DNA from: Leptasterias polaris
Lineage: Eukaryota > Echinodermata > Asteroidea > Forcipulatida > Asteriidae
NCBI GenBank assembly: GCA_037783415.1
Contig: JAZGTN010000037.1
Coordinates: 4,216,001-4,280,000, forward strand
Direction of reading: 5' to 3'
DNA: 64,000 nucleotides
The notes under the pieces were generated by a model. It was not told the origin of the DNA. It searched no databases and saw nothing but the letters and a program-made list of their open reading frames with translations. Both the position numbers and the translations under genes were made by a program. Of the stretch, positions 34,105 to 45,615 are shown one piece after another (the first letter of the stretch is position 1; the number at the start of each line of letters is the position of its first letter).

Positions 34105-35528
34105 CTTTTAAAAGCACATAATATTGCTTGGCAAATTTCTGCCGAGCAAAAATGAGCAGGATACCAGCCACAAATGGTCAGGCCATAATTTTAAAGGAGC
34201 GCGATCGCGCTCCTCCGCGCTCCTTAATGTTTTCCAAGGAGAGCAAAAAAAAGCGCTCCTTACAAATTTAACAAGAGTATGTTTTTTCAAAACCCTAGTT
34301 GTTGATTAAAATAAGCCGCTTGAATCTCGGAGTTGGCAGTGGCAACATCTAAAGATTGCACGCTTTTTCTTTTCCCCCCGTTAATTTTACCTTTATTTCA
34401 CCGTTCGTAAATAAATTGCGGCCCGGCGGCGGCCGGACCACCATGCGGTGATTTATTTCTTCCATGTGCGTCGTGTATTGTATGCAGCTAGATCTATTGA
34501 TATGTGTAGACTTCTCTCATTCCCCGCTTCATTCGCGGTACAGTTTGACCGTAGTACATGTACATGTATGTTTACTGCTGCAGCAAAGGAACATGTGTGG
34601 AGACATTGAAAAGTCTACTGACAACAACGCAGGGTGTGTTGTGTGGATACCCGCGAAACGTTAGACTTTTTTCACCAGTCGTCACTATCCACGTTCATAG
34701 GCAAAAGCGCCAGTTCTTCGATTCGTTTAATGTGTTTTACGGCTGGAGATATTTTTACGCATTGAACTATGACCTGGAAGAAACTTCGAGATAATTCATG
34801 CAATGAGTGTGCGTCACACACGTGTGAGGGGATTCGATTCGTCGACGACGTTTGAGTTGACGTCTTACATTATTTTTCCAAAATGATTTGGTTTGTGATC
34901 TTCGAGGATGTGTTTCAAGAACAATTTTCAATGTCCAAAAGGCAACACTTAACCCAATGATTCACTAACACAGGTAAAGACCCCACACATCAAAATTTCT
35001 TTTAACAAAAACCATTGAAAACGTCATGACTGCTCCGTTCATATTTTCGTGGATATTTCGGAAGATCATTATGATTATATTTTTTTGTTTTTTTAGACAC
35101 TATACGTCTGATTTCATCTTTTGTAAAAGTATTTTCCTCCTATTTACTCGTCCCCGGTCCCATCTATGGTCCCAATAACACCCGAGGGGTTCACAGAGTG
35201 CGGCGCTGACGCACGAGTCAACTTGCCCAAATTCCGGACACCACAAATTTGGGCTTTGCCCAAAATCCGGACAAAATTTTTAGCGTTAGATTTTTCCGGA
35301 TTTTTTGATATCGCCTATTCTCATGCACATGCGCAGTAAATTCAAATCGCTCTCCTTAATTCACTTTCTTGATTTATGGAGAGCAATTTACAGCTCTCCT
35401 CAGATTTATTAAAATGAAGGCCTGAATGGTACTATATGACATTGTATTTTGGCTGGCAACTTTATTCTGGTAAGCACAATTGTTCTGTGCTCTGCTACTT
35501 GTGCTTAAGCAACTCTATGAAATTAGAC
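34105..35528. mobile_element. MITE of the GGGCCCAATTTCATAGAGC family, split by a 1.25-kb insertion
   Basis: The left part ends AATGAGCAGGATACCAGCCA then CAAATGGT. The right part resumes at 35425 and runs AATGGTACTATATGACATTG to GCAACTCTATGAAATTAGAC. Joining at AATGGT restores the order seen at 39779-39945. Confidence 0.85.
34173..35430. mobile_element. CAG...CTG element, 1246 bp, 6-bp TSD AATGGT
   Basis: The element 34179-35424 starts CAGGCCATAATTTTAA and ends TTAAAATGAAGGCCTG; AATGGT flanks at 34173-34178 and 35425-35430. Near the left end is GGAGCGCGATCGCGCTCC, a perfect palindrome. The inside is CpG-rich (GGCCCGGCGGCGGCCGG at 34421) with no coherent transposase frame. It is the longest member of the 6-bp-TSD group here. 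Confidence 0.88.
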
Positions 35529-35729
35529 CATGGAATACTCTCAGAATCACTTATTCCTTATTTCTATTGCCACAAATGTAACGAGCCTGGCATTAACATG
35601 CAACAAATCCCAGACAAAAAATTATAAACAATTTTATATTTTTTGTTTCCCAAATATCAAACGTGTTTGTATGGTGTGTTTATTGAAATCTGCAGGATGG
35701 AAATCAGTTTACTTTTCTTAATGATTTGG

Positions 35730-36010
35730 GGTTGAACAAAGAACAATTTAATTGGGCGAGATTTTAACCTACGACCTCTGGAAATGTGCCAGCACTCTAC
35801 CAACTGAGTTATCTAGCCAACTATATTTGGTGGCCTTCCCATTTTGTCAATATCTTTGTTGGGGGGGGGGGGGGGGGGGGGGGGGGGTGCCAGTCAGAAG
35901 CCATTCAACCTACATCTGTCCTATAGCCAGAGATCATACCCAAGTTTATGATACAACCTGGGATGCGGCAGAATAGGGATCACCAGGAGATGTGACCTTC
36001 AGTTTCCCTC
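35730..36010 (-). mobile_element. SINE-like element with internal poly-C (G27 on plus strand)
   Basis: The minus-strand copy of the 12718-12960 family: conserved upstream part, C27 (plus-strand G run 35861-35887), then AACAAAGATATTGACAAAAT, and an A-box/B-box module (minus-strand AACTCAGTTGGTAGAG). This is the most complete copy on both sides of the tract. Confidence 0.82.
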
Positions 36011-36425
36011 ATGGTTTATTATTAGATACTCTTCTTAATGATCATTTTTCCTTTTAAAAACTCATCTTAGGGCCTACATGTAAATCTGTGCATGATACAT
36101 TGTACATTGTTTGCAGTACATACATGTGCATGTACATTTATGGATACACTACATAATAGTGTATATCATGTATAACCATGGTGAAAGGAAGGTCATCCAC
36201 ACTGTACATGAACACCCTTGAGGCATTGCAGCAACAGCTGTGAGTAACATGGCTGTAATTCAAGGCCATTGACTGTCCAGAATGCAGCAATCATAACAGG
36301 CAGTGTTACAAACAGTAGTCACATAAATTACACAATAGAGACTGAATAATCATTGTACATAAACAACATGTAAACAATCTTCTTCAAGGGCAATTCCAGG
36401 GTTACTCACGTGTACAGAATATCAT
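36011..36425. other. Intergenic or intronic, nothing recognised
   Basis: ACATGT-rich sequence (36070-36140). No supported feature. Confidence 0.45.
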
Positions 36426-36429
36426 TATA

Positions 36430-37085
36430 TTCGGGGCCTAATTCCAAAAAAGCTGCTTCAGCCAAAAAAATTGCTAAGCACAAAAATAATTCTGTTTACT
36501 GGAAATAGGTTACCAGCCAAAATGCCATTTCATACCTTTTTTGTTACCGGTATCCTGATCATTTTTGCTTTGCTGAAAGTTGTTAAGCAGTATTTTCTGC
36601 TTTTAACAACTTAAGGAAATTGGGCCCAACTGGTTTACTGAATGATTTTAATGACTTGGGGCCAATTTCATAGAGCTCCTTTAGCACACACAAATTTGCT
36701 CACCCAGCACAAAATAATTGTAATTACCAAAAAAGGTTACCAGCAAAAATACTAGGTTATATGTAGGCCTACCGTTTGCAACTGGTGTCCTGCTTATTTG
36801 TTCTTAGCCAAGTTTTAAAAAGTTTGAAGCACTATTATTTGCTTGAGCAGCTCTCTATGAGATTGGGACATGGTGCAAATTTCATAGAGCTGCTTAGCGG
36901 CCAATTTTGCGCTTACTGTGCAATTTCCATTTGATAGCACTGCTAACCGGAAGCACAGCAAAAGGCCATGACAACCTTCCAGCGCTTACCATGTAACCAA
37001 CTGAATGACATAACAGCGAAATCAATGGTTAAAGCGCAAGCTAGGCACTTAATTTTCTTGCTAAAAACCTGTGAAATAGACATAA
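36430..37085. mobile_element. Cluster of three MITEs of the GGGCCCAATTTCATAGAGC superfamily
   Basis: Copies at about 36436-36628 (ends GGGCCTAATTCC and GGAAATTGGGCCC), 36658-36872 (GGGGCCAATTTCATAGAGCT to GAGATTGGGAC), and 36873-37080. The last belongs to a second subfamily (CCATTTGATAGCACTGCTAA, GAATGACATAACAGCGAAAT), also at 50212-50488. They sit almost end to end. Confidence 0.8.
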
Positions 37086-39407
37086 ATGTATGCACAATTT
37101 TTTGCTGAAGCTTGCCATAAAAAATGTGTTACCGTTGCATCAAAAAACACTATTTCAAAATATATCCTGATTACAAAATTCAATCAGCTTATCAGATTTT
37201 TGTTAATCTGTTATCAATGTAAAGTGAGTAACCTTCGAATTGACCTTTATATTTGAGATAGTAACAGTATTTTAAAAACATATTCTATTCTGTTTGACAC
37301 CCTCGTTGGCTTGTCATCATGGATCAATACCAACTAGACCACTGGCCATAGTCCCAGTAGTCTTAGTACTTGGCCAGCAACTCAACTCCACAACCAAACA
37401 AATCCTGCAGTCTAGTGTTTTTCTAATACATTCTTGAAAATGTACCAATGATAACTTTGCAGATTCAACATGGCGCATACATTATTACCATGAACGGGTC
37501 TATTCAACAACACATACAAGCCATATCACACACAAAATGAATCCATGACTATGCCAGATGTAGTTCTCCCACTTGTTGCTTACAAATCAAATACAAATCA
37601 CACACACGTCCATTTAAATTTTAATCTCACTCTCCGAAAAGAAATGTTTGCTCAGAAACTACAGATGATCACATCATACAGGAACGCTCACATTACACAC
37701 AGAAAGTGCAGTATAAAACAAGGTAACACACTACCGGAGCAAAGTTCGGATTGATTTTATCATAGATAGCATTGTCAGGGGCTTCAGAACAAAACAAAAC
37801 AAAACAAATTCCATGTGTTCCCGGAACAAATAATACCTGTGGCATCATAACAAGTGATCAACCTGTTGCAGACAGACTGAACTATTTTCAAGGGTCCATG
37901 CCACAGCTAGGTCCGTTTATGTAAACACAAGTGAAATCACAGCTGAGCATGCAAAGCTGTGCAGTCAGGAAGTTTGAATTGCGGGTTTGTGAAGTGCTGG
38001 AGTCTCGAATTGAAATCCAGGGATGGATGACAGGAAAGAGTGCACGTCTAGGAAAGCTTGGATGTGCTGAATGCAGGCCTGAAATAGACTTATATTAATG
38101 CTGCCACCATTTTGGTCATGTTCCCTGTATCCCATAAAAGTAATGAATGATAATATCCATTGTACAAAAAGGAACCAGACTATTTACACAGTTAGGTAAT
38201 GATATTGAAAAATGCAAGACCACCCGACTTGTCCGGTCAGGCGTTTACTGGCCCAATGCTCAATATCACTGGCCTAGGGCTTGTGGTCCAGTGTCAAATT
38301 CTTGCCCTGCATGGAGTGGTCTTTTTAAAAAAAAATAAAAAAAATTGCTACTTTATTAAATCTAAGAATGTGATGGTGACAAAATATTAGAAACCCATGT
38401 AAAGAGATTGAACTAGCTCAAGAATGGAAAGTAAATATGACATAATTACTGAGTAATTGAGCAAGTGAAAACTCTCTCGCTTTCTGTGTGGTACTGTGGT
38501 TAGCACTTCGGGAATTACCTAAACTGAGAGTTTGGCTCTCAAATTGAAACCTAGATGTAAAAACCAAACATGTTATTTGATAATAAGTGTCATTTGCAAA
38601 TAGAAACCGATTCCTCGACAGAAACGATTATGACATTAAGAAGGGAAATATATTAATGGTATTGCAGGTATGGGTTTTGCGGCATTGCATGGTGAGGTAT
38701 CAATAGTTTGAGTGAGGTGACTAGTTTGCAGTGTAGATTGTTCTTTGAGAACTTGTCCTGCTATTTATTCTACTGCCCCTGAGCAGATTTGGGAATTCGG
38801 GAGACTAAAAATGTAGTGTCTGAAAAAGATCTGTCCCACTTCTACAACCTGTGCGGGTGGTAGGCGTAGGGAACCGCCCGGACTACTACTTTCACTTAGT
38901 GGATCGAGGGGACCTCTTGCTATTAACTTCTCTGCCGCGGAGTGAGTTCTTAAGTTGGTCTCAATGTTTCCACTAGTCATCGTCAGGAGACGACGGTTGA
39001 ATGAATTCACCCAACAACATACAAACAAACAAACAAACCAACAAATAACAAACCCCCAAGTATCCAACCAAACCCCCAACACCCCAACATCAACATTTCA
39101 TATTTTATAAAAATATCTCCTGATTCGAATTCAGGAATGACTTAAGACAAGTTCAATCACTCTACACAGTACATCATTTTAGTTGTCTCAGAGCGATAAG
39201 GCAATCGCTAGTCAACAACTACCCAAGTGGGAATGAATCACCAGACCCTGACCAATCAAGAATAATTTGATACTTACAGAGTACGTTGTCGTCGTGTAAA
39301 TTGACTTACTTGATTACAAGGAAGTCAAGTATTTCCTGAAACCACAACAGGAGCTTATCTTTCGATGCATGTAAGTAACTGCGCAAAATATACACTGAAC
39401 AGTGTAG
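37086..39407. other. Upstream FRMD4 region with eroded repeat copies
   Basis: About 37330-37420 and 38212-38320 (minus) are eroded copies of the 7106-7474 family (GACCACTGGCC, CTTGTCCGGTCAGGCGTTTA). Short CAAA repeats lie at 39019-39045. The open frame at 38765-39082 is unsupported. Nothing else is recognised. Confidence 0.5.
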
Positions 39408-39750
39408 GGTATCATGGCCAAGCAGTTTAGAGCATCGACTTCAAGTTCTGGTGGATTTAAGCTAGTCATCTGAGTGTGGGTTCGAATCCCGGTCATGACA
39501 CTTGTGTCCTTGAGCAAGATTCTCTACTATAATTGCTTCTCTTCACCCAGGGGTATTTGGATACCTTTGAGGGTAGAGGTTGATATTGTGTATGAAAAAG
39601 CTTCGGAGCCCCGGGCTGTATCCTCCCCAGGGAGCTGAGAAAGATTAAAGGAATGTTATTGGCCCAGGGCACTTAATGTGTAAAGCGCGTTGATACGTTA
39701 TTGTAAAATGCGATAATAAGAACTAGTTATTATATTATTATTATTATTAA
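39408..39750 (+). mobile_element. Full-length tRNA-derived SINE
   Basis: Head TATCATGGCCAAGCAGTTTA, B-box GGTTCGAATCCC, then ACACTTGTGTCCTTGAGCAA, a body with CTTCGGAGCCCCGGGCTGTA, the tail TGTAAAGCGCGTTGATACG and (ATT)n. The head and tail pattern is shared with 24310-24690. Confidence 0.8.
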
Positions 39751-39778
39751 CAATATGAAGACCCTATTTCTCTTCAGG

Positions 39779-40118
39779 GCCTAATTTCATAGAGCCGCTT
39801 AACAACTTTCTGCTAAGCAAAAATGAGCGGGATACCAGACACAGATGGCACATGTAACATGCTATTTTGGCTGGTAACATTATTCTGGTAAGCATTTATT
39901 TTGTTTTGCCTTGCTACTTTTTTGTGATTAAGCGGCTCTACGGAGCTGATTAAAGCACAAAATGTACAAAACAAATTTGTTTGACCAGAATAATGGTTAC
40001 TGGCCAAAATACCATGTCAAATGTACCATTTGTGACTGTTTCCTGAATGTTGTTTGCTTAACACTCAGATATTTTTTTAGCCAAATGTTTTGTAGGTCTA
40101 TGAAATTGGCCCCTGATG
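39779..40118. mobile_element. Two adjacent MITEs of the GGGCCCAATTTCATAGAGC family
   Basis: 39779-39945 and 39946-40118 abut in head-to-head orientation. Together they start GGGCCTAATTTCATAGAGC and end CTATGAAATTGGCCCC, so the pair is itself flanked by inverted ends. The inner AATGAGCGGGATACCAG and ACCAGAATAATGGTTACTGG match other copies. Confidence 0.8.
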
Positions 40119-40309
40119 ATAAAATTGGATTTTAAATTGGCTTAATTAAATGGTTCAAACATTATCAAGCATACATGTAGTGTTAAAATGTGCTGTTTGA
40201 TAAGTTTGAGTTTTTGAGGGTTTGAGGGTTCTCCCCATTATGCACAAGGCTAGCATTTATATTGGCCCAACATGCATGAACTGCAGGCTGGTACCAAGAA
40301 GAAAAAAGA

Positions 40310-40445
40310 AATGTATTCATTTATTTATTTACTTATTAATTTACTTTATTTATTTATTTATTTATACTATTTCATCTATTTTTTATTTTTTTATTTTATT
40401 TCATTTTTTATATAATATATATATATATTTTTTTTTGGGGGGGGG
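40310..40445. repeat. (ATTT)n and AT-rich low-complexity DNA
   Basis: Degenerate TTTA/ATTT repeats pass into TATATATATATA and a T run followed by GGGGGGGGG (40437-40445). Confidence 0.9.
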
Positions 40446-41214
40446 ACTTCAAATCAAATTTTTAAAAAAACCTTGAAGATAAAACCATTTAGAATGCCCA
40501 AGATTGTACAGTAAGGGCTTTTAAAACCAAACATTCATAAACAACACGCAAAAAAAGATTAATAAGGTTACTTATAAAAATATGAAATGCATTTTTCCCC
40601 ACCTTCATTCTTCTCTTTTCTCACGGAAGCGGGTGAAGAAATGAAAGACTATCTCCCAGAGATATTTTATTATACACACCATCAGAAGACAAGATGATTA
40701 ATCCTTCAAAATGACTTCAACTTCATCACTTCTTTTAATTCCTGAATCATACCGGCTGTCAGATCTAATTTACAACCCCCCCCCCCCCTCCTCCCTCCCT
40801 ACTATCCTATCATAGTCATCTCATAGGGTGAAGCTTGAATGGTTTGACAGACCAAGGTTAAGAGAATGCATCTTGGGATGGTTGATGATATCGGACTGTG
40901 TGAGCGAGAGAGAGAAGTGGGCCTTCCTCGTGTGTTTTATCGGCATGTTTCTTCTTGGTGGAACAGGTGAGCTGGACTCAACCGTACATTATGAGGATGC
41001 GTCATCTTCTTACCAAAGAAGACACGCACTTTATCGCTTACTAAGACTGTTGCATATGATTGGGTTCACACATTGTGTGTATTGCAGCAATGAGCTTAAA
41101 TTTTATTTCAGCACAACGGCAGGTGCATCAACTTGTTACACTGCGCATTACCAAATATGATAATAATGTCAATACAAGAATTTATTTGATCAAGTAATAA
41201 ACCGCAAAGAAAAC
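40446..41214. other. Unassigned, one 110-codon chance frame
   Basis: A C15 run at 40776-40788. The frame at 40828-41160 has no homology that I recognise and no splice context. Confidence 0.45.
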
Positions 41215-41420
41215 TGACTGGGTAAATCTGACTGGCTTCTGACTGGCTTCTGACTGGCACCCCCCCCCCCCCCCCCCCCCCCCGAACAAAGATATTGACA
41301 AAATAGGGAAACCGCAAATATTAGAGCTACATGTAGATAGCTCAGTTGGCAGAGCGCCAGCACAATCATCCAGAGGTCGCAGGTTCAAATCCCACTCTGG
41401 TCAATAATTTATTTTAGTTG
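41215..41420 (+). mobile_element. SINE-like element with internal C24 tract
   Basis: CTGACTGGCTTCTGACTGGC is partly doubled, then C24 (41260-41283), GAACAAAGATATTGACAAAA, A-box TAGCTCAGTTGGCAGAGC and B-box GGTTCAAATCCC. This is the best tRNA-like module of the three copies, but its stems do not close as a tRNA. Confidence 0.82.
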
Positions 41421-42894
41421 AATGTTTGTGCTACCAAAATGTTTTCCTAGGTTTATTCGTACTTTTATAATTATTGAGTTCGTTTAGGGCGGGTTTTTTA
41501 TTTGGATTTTTTTCCCCCGCACTCTGCATTTTTTTAAAGGTTTTAGAAAATTAGTAGAAAACTGAAATTTCTGACAAAAACTTCAGAAACCTTTCATTGA
41601 TTGTACAGTGCTAAGACTGAAGGCTTCTAGATGTTTAGAGATACATCAAATACAAACTTAGACATTTAGGCCTACGATTTAAGTATTTAACACTAACATG
41701 TATAATTTTATTAAAATTAAAAACTGGTAATTATAAGATTCTTAACTGACAGGGGCTCAAAGGGCTGTTTTCAAAATCAGGTGAGGATTTTTAGAAGATG
41801 TTTACATGACTGCATTTTGCATAAAAAGGTTACAAAATAAGGAAATTGCAGACCAGGAATGAAACACAATCAGTAAGTACTCTCTCTTTAGGAATGAATA
41901 ATTTCCTTCTGTTCTTTCACTTCTAACAACACCACTGAAACCTATGTACAATGTATTCCAATGTGGTCAATTGTACTTTTATTTTATGCAAAGATCAATG
42001 ATAATGTGTCATGTGTACTACAGTACACACTGAAATACACAATTTGTAATCCCACCATAAATTCTAACAAATTTATCACAACTGTATTAACTGTCAAATC
42101 TCTATAGACAAATCGGAAACCAACTAAAGATCAAAATCACATTAACACACTTTGAATGTATTGTAATATTTCAAATGTGACCACGCTGAAAATCATAAAT
42201 TACATTTACAAGGCTATTACTAAACATGCTAAAGGGCAGACACACACAAAGTACACACGTATTAAGCCCTACGAACATATTTAGTGCACAGTCAAAATTC
42301 TGACCTGTCTACAATGTAGTTTAAATCACAAAATAACAAGGGAATGAAAAACTGTACAAGTACACGTCAAATATAAATCAAAGTGAACGACTTTTGAGTC
42401 TAGACCCCCCCCCCCCAATCTCCCAGATCCGAAGCAGACATGAAAAGGCATCAAGACACCCTTTACCTGGAAAAGTAAAAAAACACCCGAAAGACCGCTG
42501 TAAAGAAAACCGCACAAAAGATTCAGTCGGCAGAACTGTTTTCTTTGAGTGTGTGCATATGGTTTTCTTTACTCATTGCTTTTGTTATTCTTCTAGATGT
42601 ATTCATGTGAGCTCAGGGCGATTCTATTGTTGAACGGCTGTTTGCTGTGGACTTACTGCCAAACATTTTGACAGCTACTCTCTGGGTTAAACGAACTAGT
42701 TACTAGTCATACCAAATACATGTGAGCTGAATACACATAGATTCCTAGAGATGCTTGCGGGGGTGTGTGGTAAAAGGGAAATCTGTCAATTGGTTGCAAT
42801 CTAAAAAATTACTATGTATCAGCACTTTTTTATTCACGTAAGTGCTGACACAAAGACTTAAAAATTGTTAAAATGCTGTAGAGCAGAATTTTGT
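41421..42894. other. Unassigned region
   Basis: A C12 run at 42405-42416. No exon, RNA gene or repeat family is assignable. Confidence 0.45.
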
Positions 42895-43270
42895 AAGATT
42901 AATTTTTACTACAGTGTCTGATCTTCTAAAACCGGTAGTTTGATTTTTTAAAATCCAAAATTGGTGGTTCAATAATCATAATCACAGTCATAATCTGTGA
43001 GTTTGTGAATGAAACTTTTTACTGCCGTTCTTCTAAAATCGGTGGTCCAATTTTTGAAACAGTCATTAGTATCTGCGAGTTTGTGAATGAAACTTTTTAT
43101 CCGTTCTTCTAAAATCGGTGGTTCAATTTTTTTAATTGTTTACAACAATCCAGCAGGGTAGAATGTTCTCTGACTAATTTTTTACGATACAGTGTCTGTT
43201 CTTCTAAAATTGGTGGTTCTTTTTTTTAATTCTTAAATTGATGGTTCAATTTTTAAATTGTCTTTGAGTG
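42895..43270. repeat. Degenerate tandem repeat
   Basis: TTCTAAAATCGGTGGTTCAA variants occur five times between about 42924 and 43250, with GAGTTTGTGAATGAAACTTT between some units. Spacing is irregular. Confidence 0.75.
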
Positions 43271-44364
43271 TGTGATGAATGTAACTTTTTTTTACCAATA
43301 AAAAGGCTACGATCACTACCATTATAATTTAAAATCAGAAAGATACACATTAATTACAATTGCTTAAAATCTGGGCTACTATCTAACACTTGCTGCGGGC
43401 ATGGAGGTAGAATTAGACATGCTGCGGGCAAATAGAATGTACAGTTTACTATACTAGCCTGGTGGACTACTTTACAAAAAGCTTAAAAAGCAAGGGCTAG
43501 GCTGGTTTTTGGTTTAGTCTGGAAAAAATTGGCACTACTTACATCCGATTACTGTTAAGATTCTTTTAACTTACTAAAAAGAAAAACAATCATTTGCACT
43601 TGCAGGGAACGAGTTCCCATGAATAGCAGAGCAAAATGCTACACAAAATGTATTTAAGCGCTACTCAAAAATCATCATAGGTTGCTACTCAACATGTAGC
43701 ATTCAGTGGGCACAAGTCCAAATATTCGCTTTGCAAAATTGGTGGAAGAAATTTAACAGGGGAGTTAGGTGTTTTTTGTTTTTGTTTTGTTTTTGGGGGT
43801 TTTTTTTGGGGGGGGAGGGAGACTAAATTTATTTCCATTCCCAATTGTTTTCAATTTCATACACACTGTAAAATGTAAATTAACCCAACTAAGAAAAAGA
43901 TAAACCCACCTGTGAAATTTTCATCAAATTTTGTGTTCATTTTATGATGTGAAAAAAATATGTTTAAAAGTTTAGTAAGTGTAGCCTATTTTAGGCTTAT
44001 TTCAAATGCTGCAAATGAAAATAAGCAATCATTGATTTGATGTGCATAAAAAAAAAGTAAAACATTCTTGACTTTCACAATACATTCAGATGGAAACTAT
44101 TTTCTAGTCAGTGAGCTTTTATTGAAGCAAATAATGTACACCTCCAACACAATCACAGAAGGGTAACACAGAACCTGTAACCCATTTGCACGCAAAAGTT
44201 CATGGAGGCCAAGATTAATTACCAGTACTATACTTCTAAAAAAGGTGAGCTTAATAAACATGACTAAAAGCAGTTTTGGATCTACATGTATACATGTAGC
44301 TCAGACTTTAGTAGAGAACATATCCAATGGACATCAGTCACTTCGTACCTTTGCCACCTTGTAC
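43271..44364. other. Unassigned region
   Basis: T- and G-rich runs at 43780-43820. No supported feature. Confidence 0.4.
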
Positions 44365-44650
44365 CGTATAATAATAATAATTAAAACTTGTAAAGCGCCA
44401 TCTATCTAAGACTAAACTTATTCCGAGGCGCATAAAAACCAAACAAAAACAAAAAACAGAGAGAGTAACCAAAAAGATTACAAATTACCTAGCTTAGAAA
44501 GAAATAAGAGTACATTGAATAAAACAGATTTACATAAATGTGTCGGCAAAAACAAGTGGAAAAAATAACAAACAGATAGTCAATCATAAGAAATATTGAA
44601 CAGGTGAGTTTTTAGCAATGTTTTGAAAATGTCCAGAGACTTTGTAGCTC
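44365..44650 (-). mobile_element. LINE 3' tail, minus orientation
   Basis: (ATA)n at 44369-44381 then TTAAAACTTGTAAAGCGCCA and TAAACTTATTCCGAGGCGCA reads on the minus strand as TGCGCCTCGGAATAAG and TGGCGCTTTACAAG with an (ATT)n tail. Near-repeats TCACTTCGTACC and TCACTTTGTACC flank it (44340, 44692). Confidence 0.55.
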
Positions 44651-44777
44651 GGATATGTATCGGCTGATCACTTCAGACCATCAGCCGAGTCACTTTGTAC
44701 CTTCTGTAGCTGCGGCCCTCCACTATTTTACTGTATATATTTTTTTTATTATGCGTGTGTCAAAACAACACAATAGT

Positions 44778-44790
44778 GGGGGGGGGGGGG
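44778..44790. repeat. G13 homopolymer tract
   Basis: An uninterrupted G run within T-rich sequence. Confidence 0.9.
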
Positions 44791-44951
44791 AATTATTGTT
44801 CTATAATTCATATATGTTTATTTTTAAAGAAGTTTTTTTTGGAATACTTTATTTATGCATTTTATAGACAGTGTCTTGTAATTGTAAAGGGTACGAAGTG
44901 TCCAAAGTCACTTTCCTTGCAAAAGGTGCGAAGTGACCCGACAGTACAGCT

Positions 44952-45615
44952 ATCAAACCTAGCCCCACTTGTGTGACCAAGGCTAGCTGAATCCTTGGCC
45001 ACACGTCCCGACCATTTCTTTTTAAGCTAAGAAATAACCGTTTAAAATCTTTTATAGCGCATTCCCTACGGGCCAGTCGGCGGTTTAAACCAGCTGAATG
45101 TGTTCACCTAGCTCTTAGCTTGCCTTGTGTGTTTTGGATATTCAAACAAATAACATTTTAAAAAGAAATTTTAAACGATAATTGTGCGACTTACTCCAAA
45201 TTAATTTCCGCGATGTGTACCAGGAGCCGCCATTTTGCAAATCGAATACGATGTCATCGGCCGGCATGGCTGTGGGCAGAGCAAGGTAAGGGTGCGATCA
45301 TTTCATTGGTTGCTTTGTGTCTGCTCCGCCCACAGCCCAGCCGGCCGATGACGTCGTATTCGATTTGCATGATTGGGGTCATTTCAAAATGGCGGCTCCT
45401 GGTACACATCGCGGAAATTAATTTCCAAAACACACAAGGCAAGCTAAGAGCTAGGTGAACACATTCAGCTGGTTTAAACCGCCGACTGGCATGGCCCATA
45501 GGGAATGCGCTATAAAAGATTTTAAACGGTTATTTCTTAGCTTAAAAAGAAATGGTCGGGACGTGTGGCCAAGGATTCAGCTAGCCTTGGCCACATAAGT
45601 GGGGCTAATCAAACC
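44952..45615. mobile_element. Foldback DNA element, 8-bp TSD ATCAAACC
   Basis: The element 44960-45607 (648 bp) is almost entirely an inverted repeat: left arm from TAGCCCCACTTGTGTG, right arm ending ACATAAGTGGGGCTA, loop about 45285-45320. ATCAAACC is exact at 44952-44959 and 45608-45615. The left arm has about 60 extra bases (45139-45199) and the right arm about 13 (near 45372). An 8-bp duplication fits hAT-type mobilisation, though the ends are not classic CAG. The open frames inside are mirror artefacts. Confidence 0.92.

Noticed and set aside
36430..40118. 6-bp duplications for the GGGCCCAATTTC MITEs
   Set aside because: Flanks were checked for several copies and no consistent duplication was seen, so they are not included in the 6-bp group.
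40828..41160. 110-codon frame as a gene
   Set aside because: No recognisable domain, no splice or promoter context, and similar lengths are expected by chance in 64 kb over six frames.
41340..41405. Functional tRNA gene
   Set aside because: A and B boxes are good but the acceptor and anticodon stems do not pair, and two other copies share the flanks; it is part of a SINE-like element. The same reasoning removes 8032, 12888, 13845, 24315 and 39410.
45213..45499. Two overlapping 81-codon frames on opposite strands
   Set aside because: They mirror each other because the region is a foldback element; not coding.
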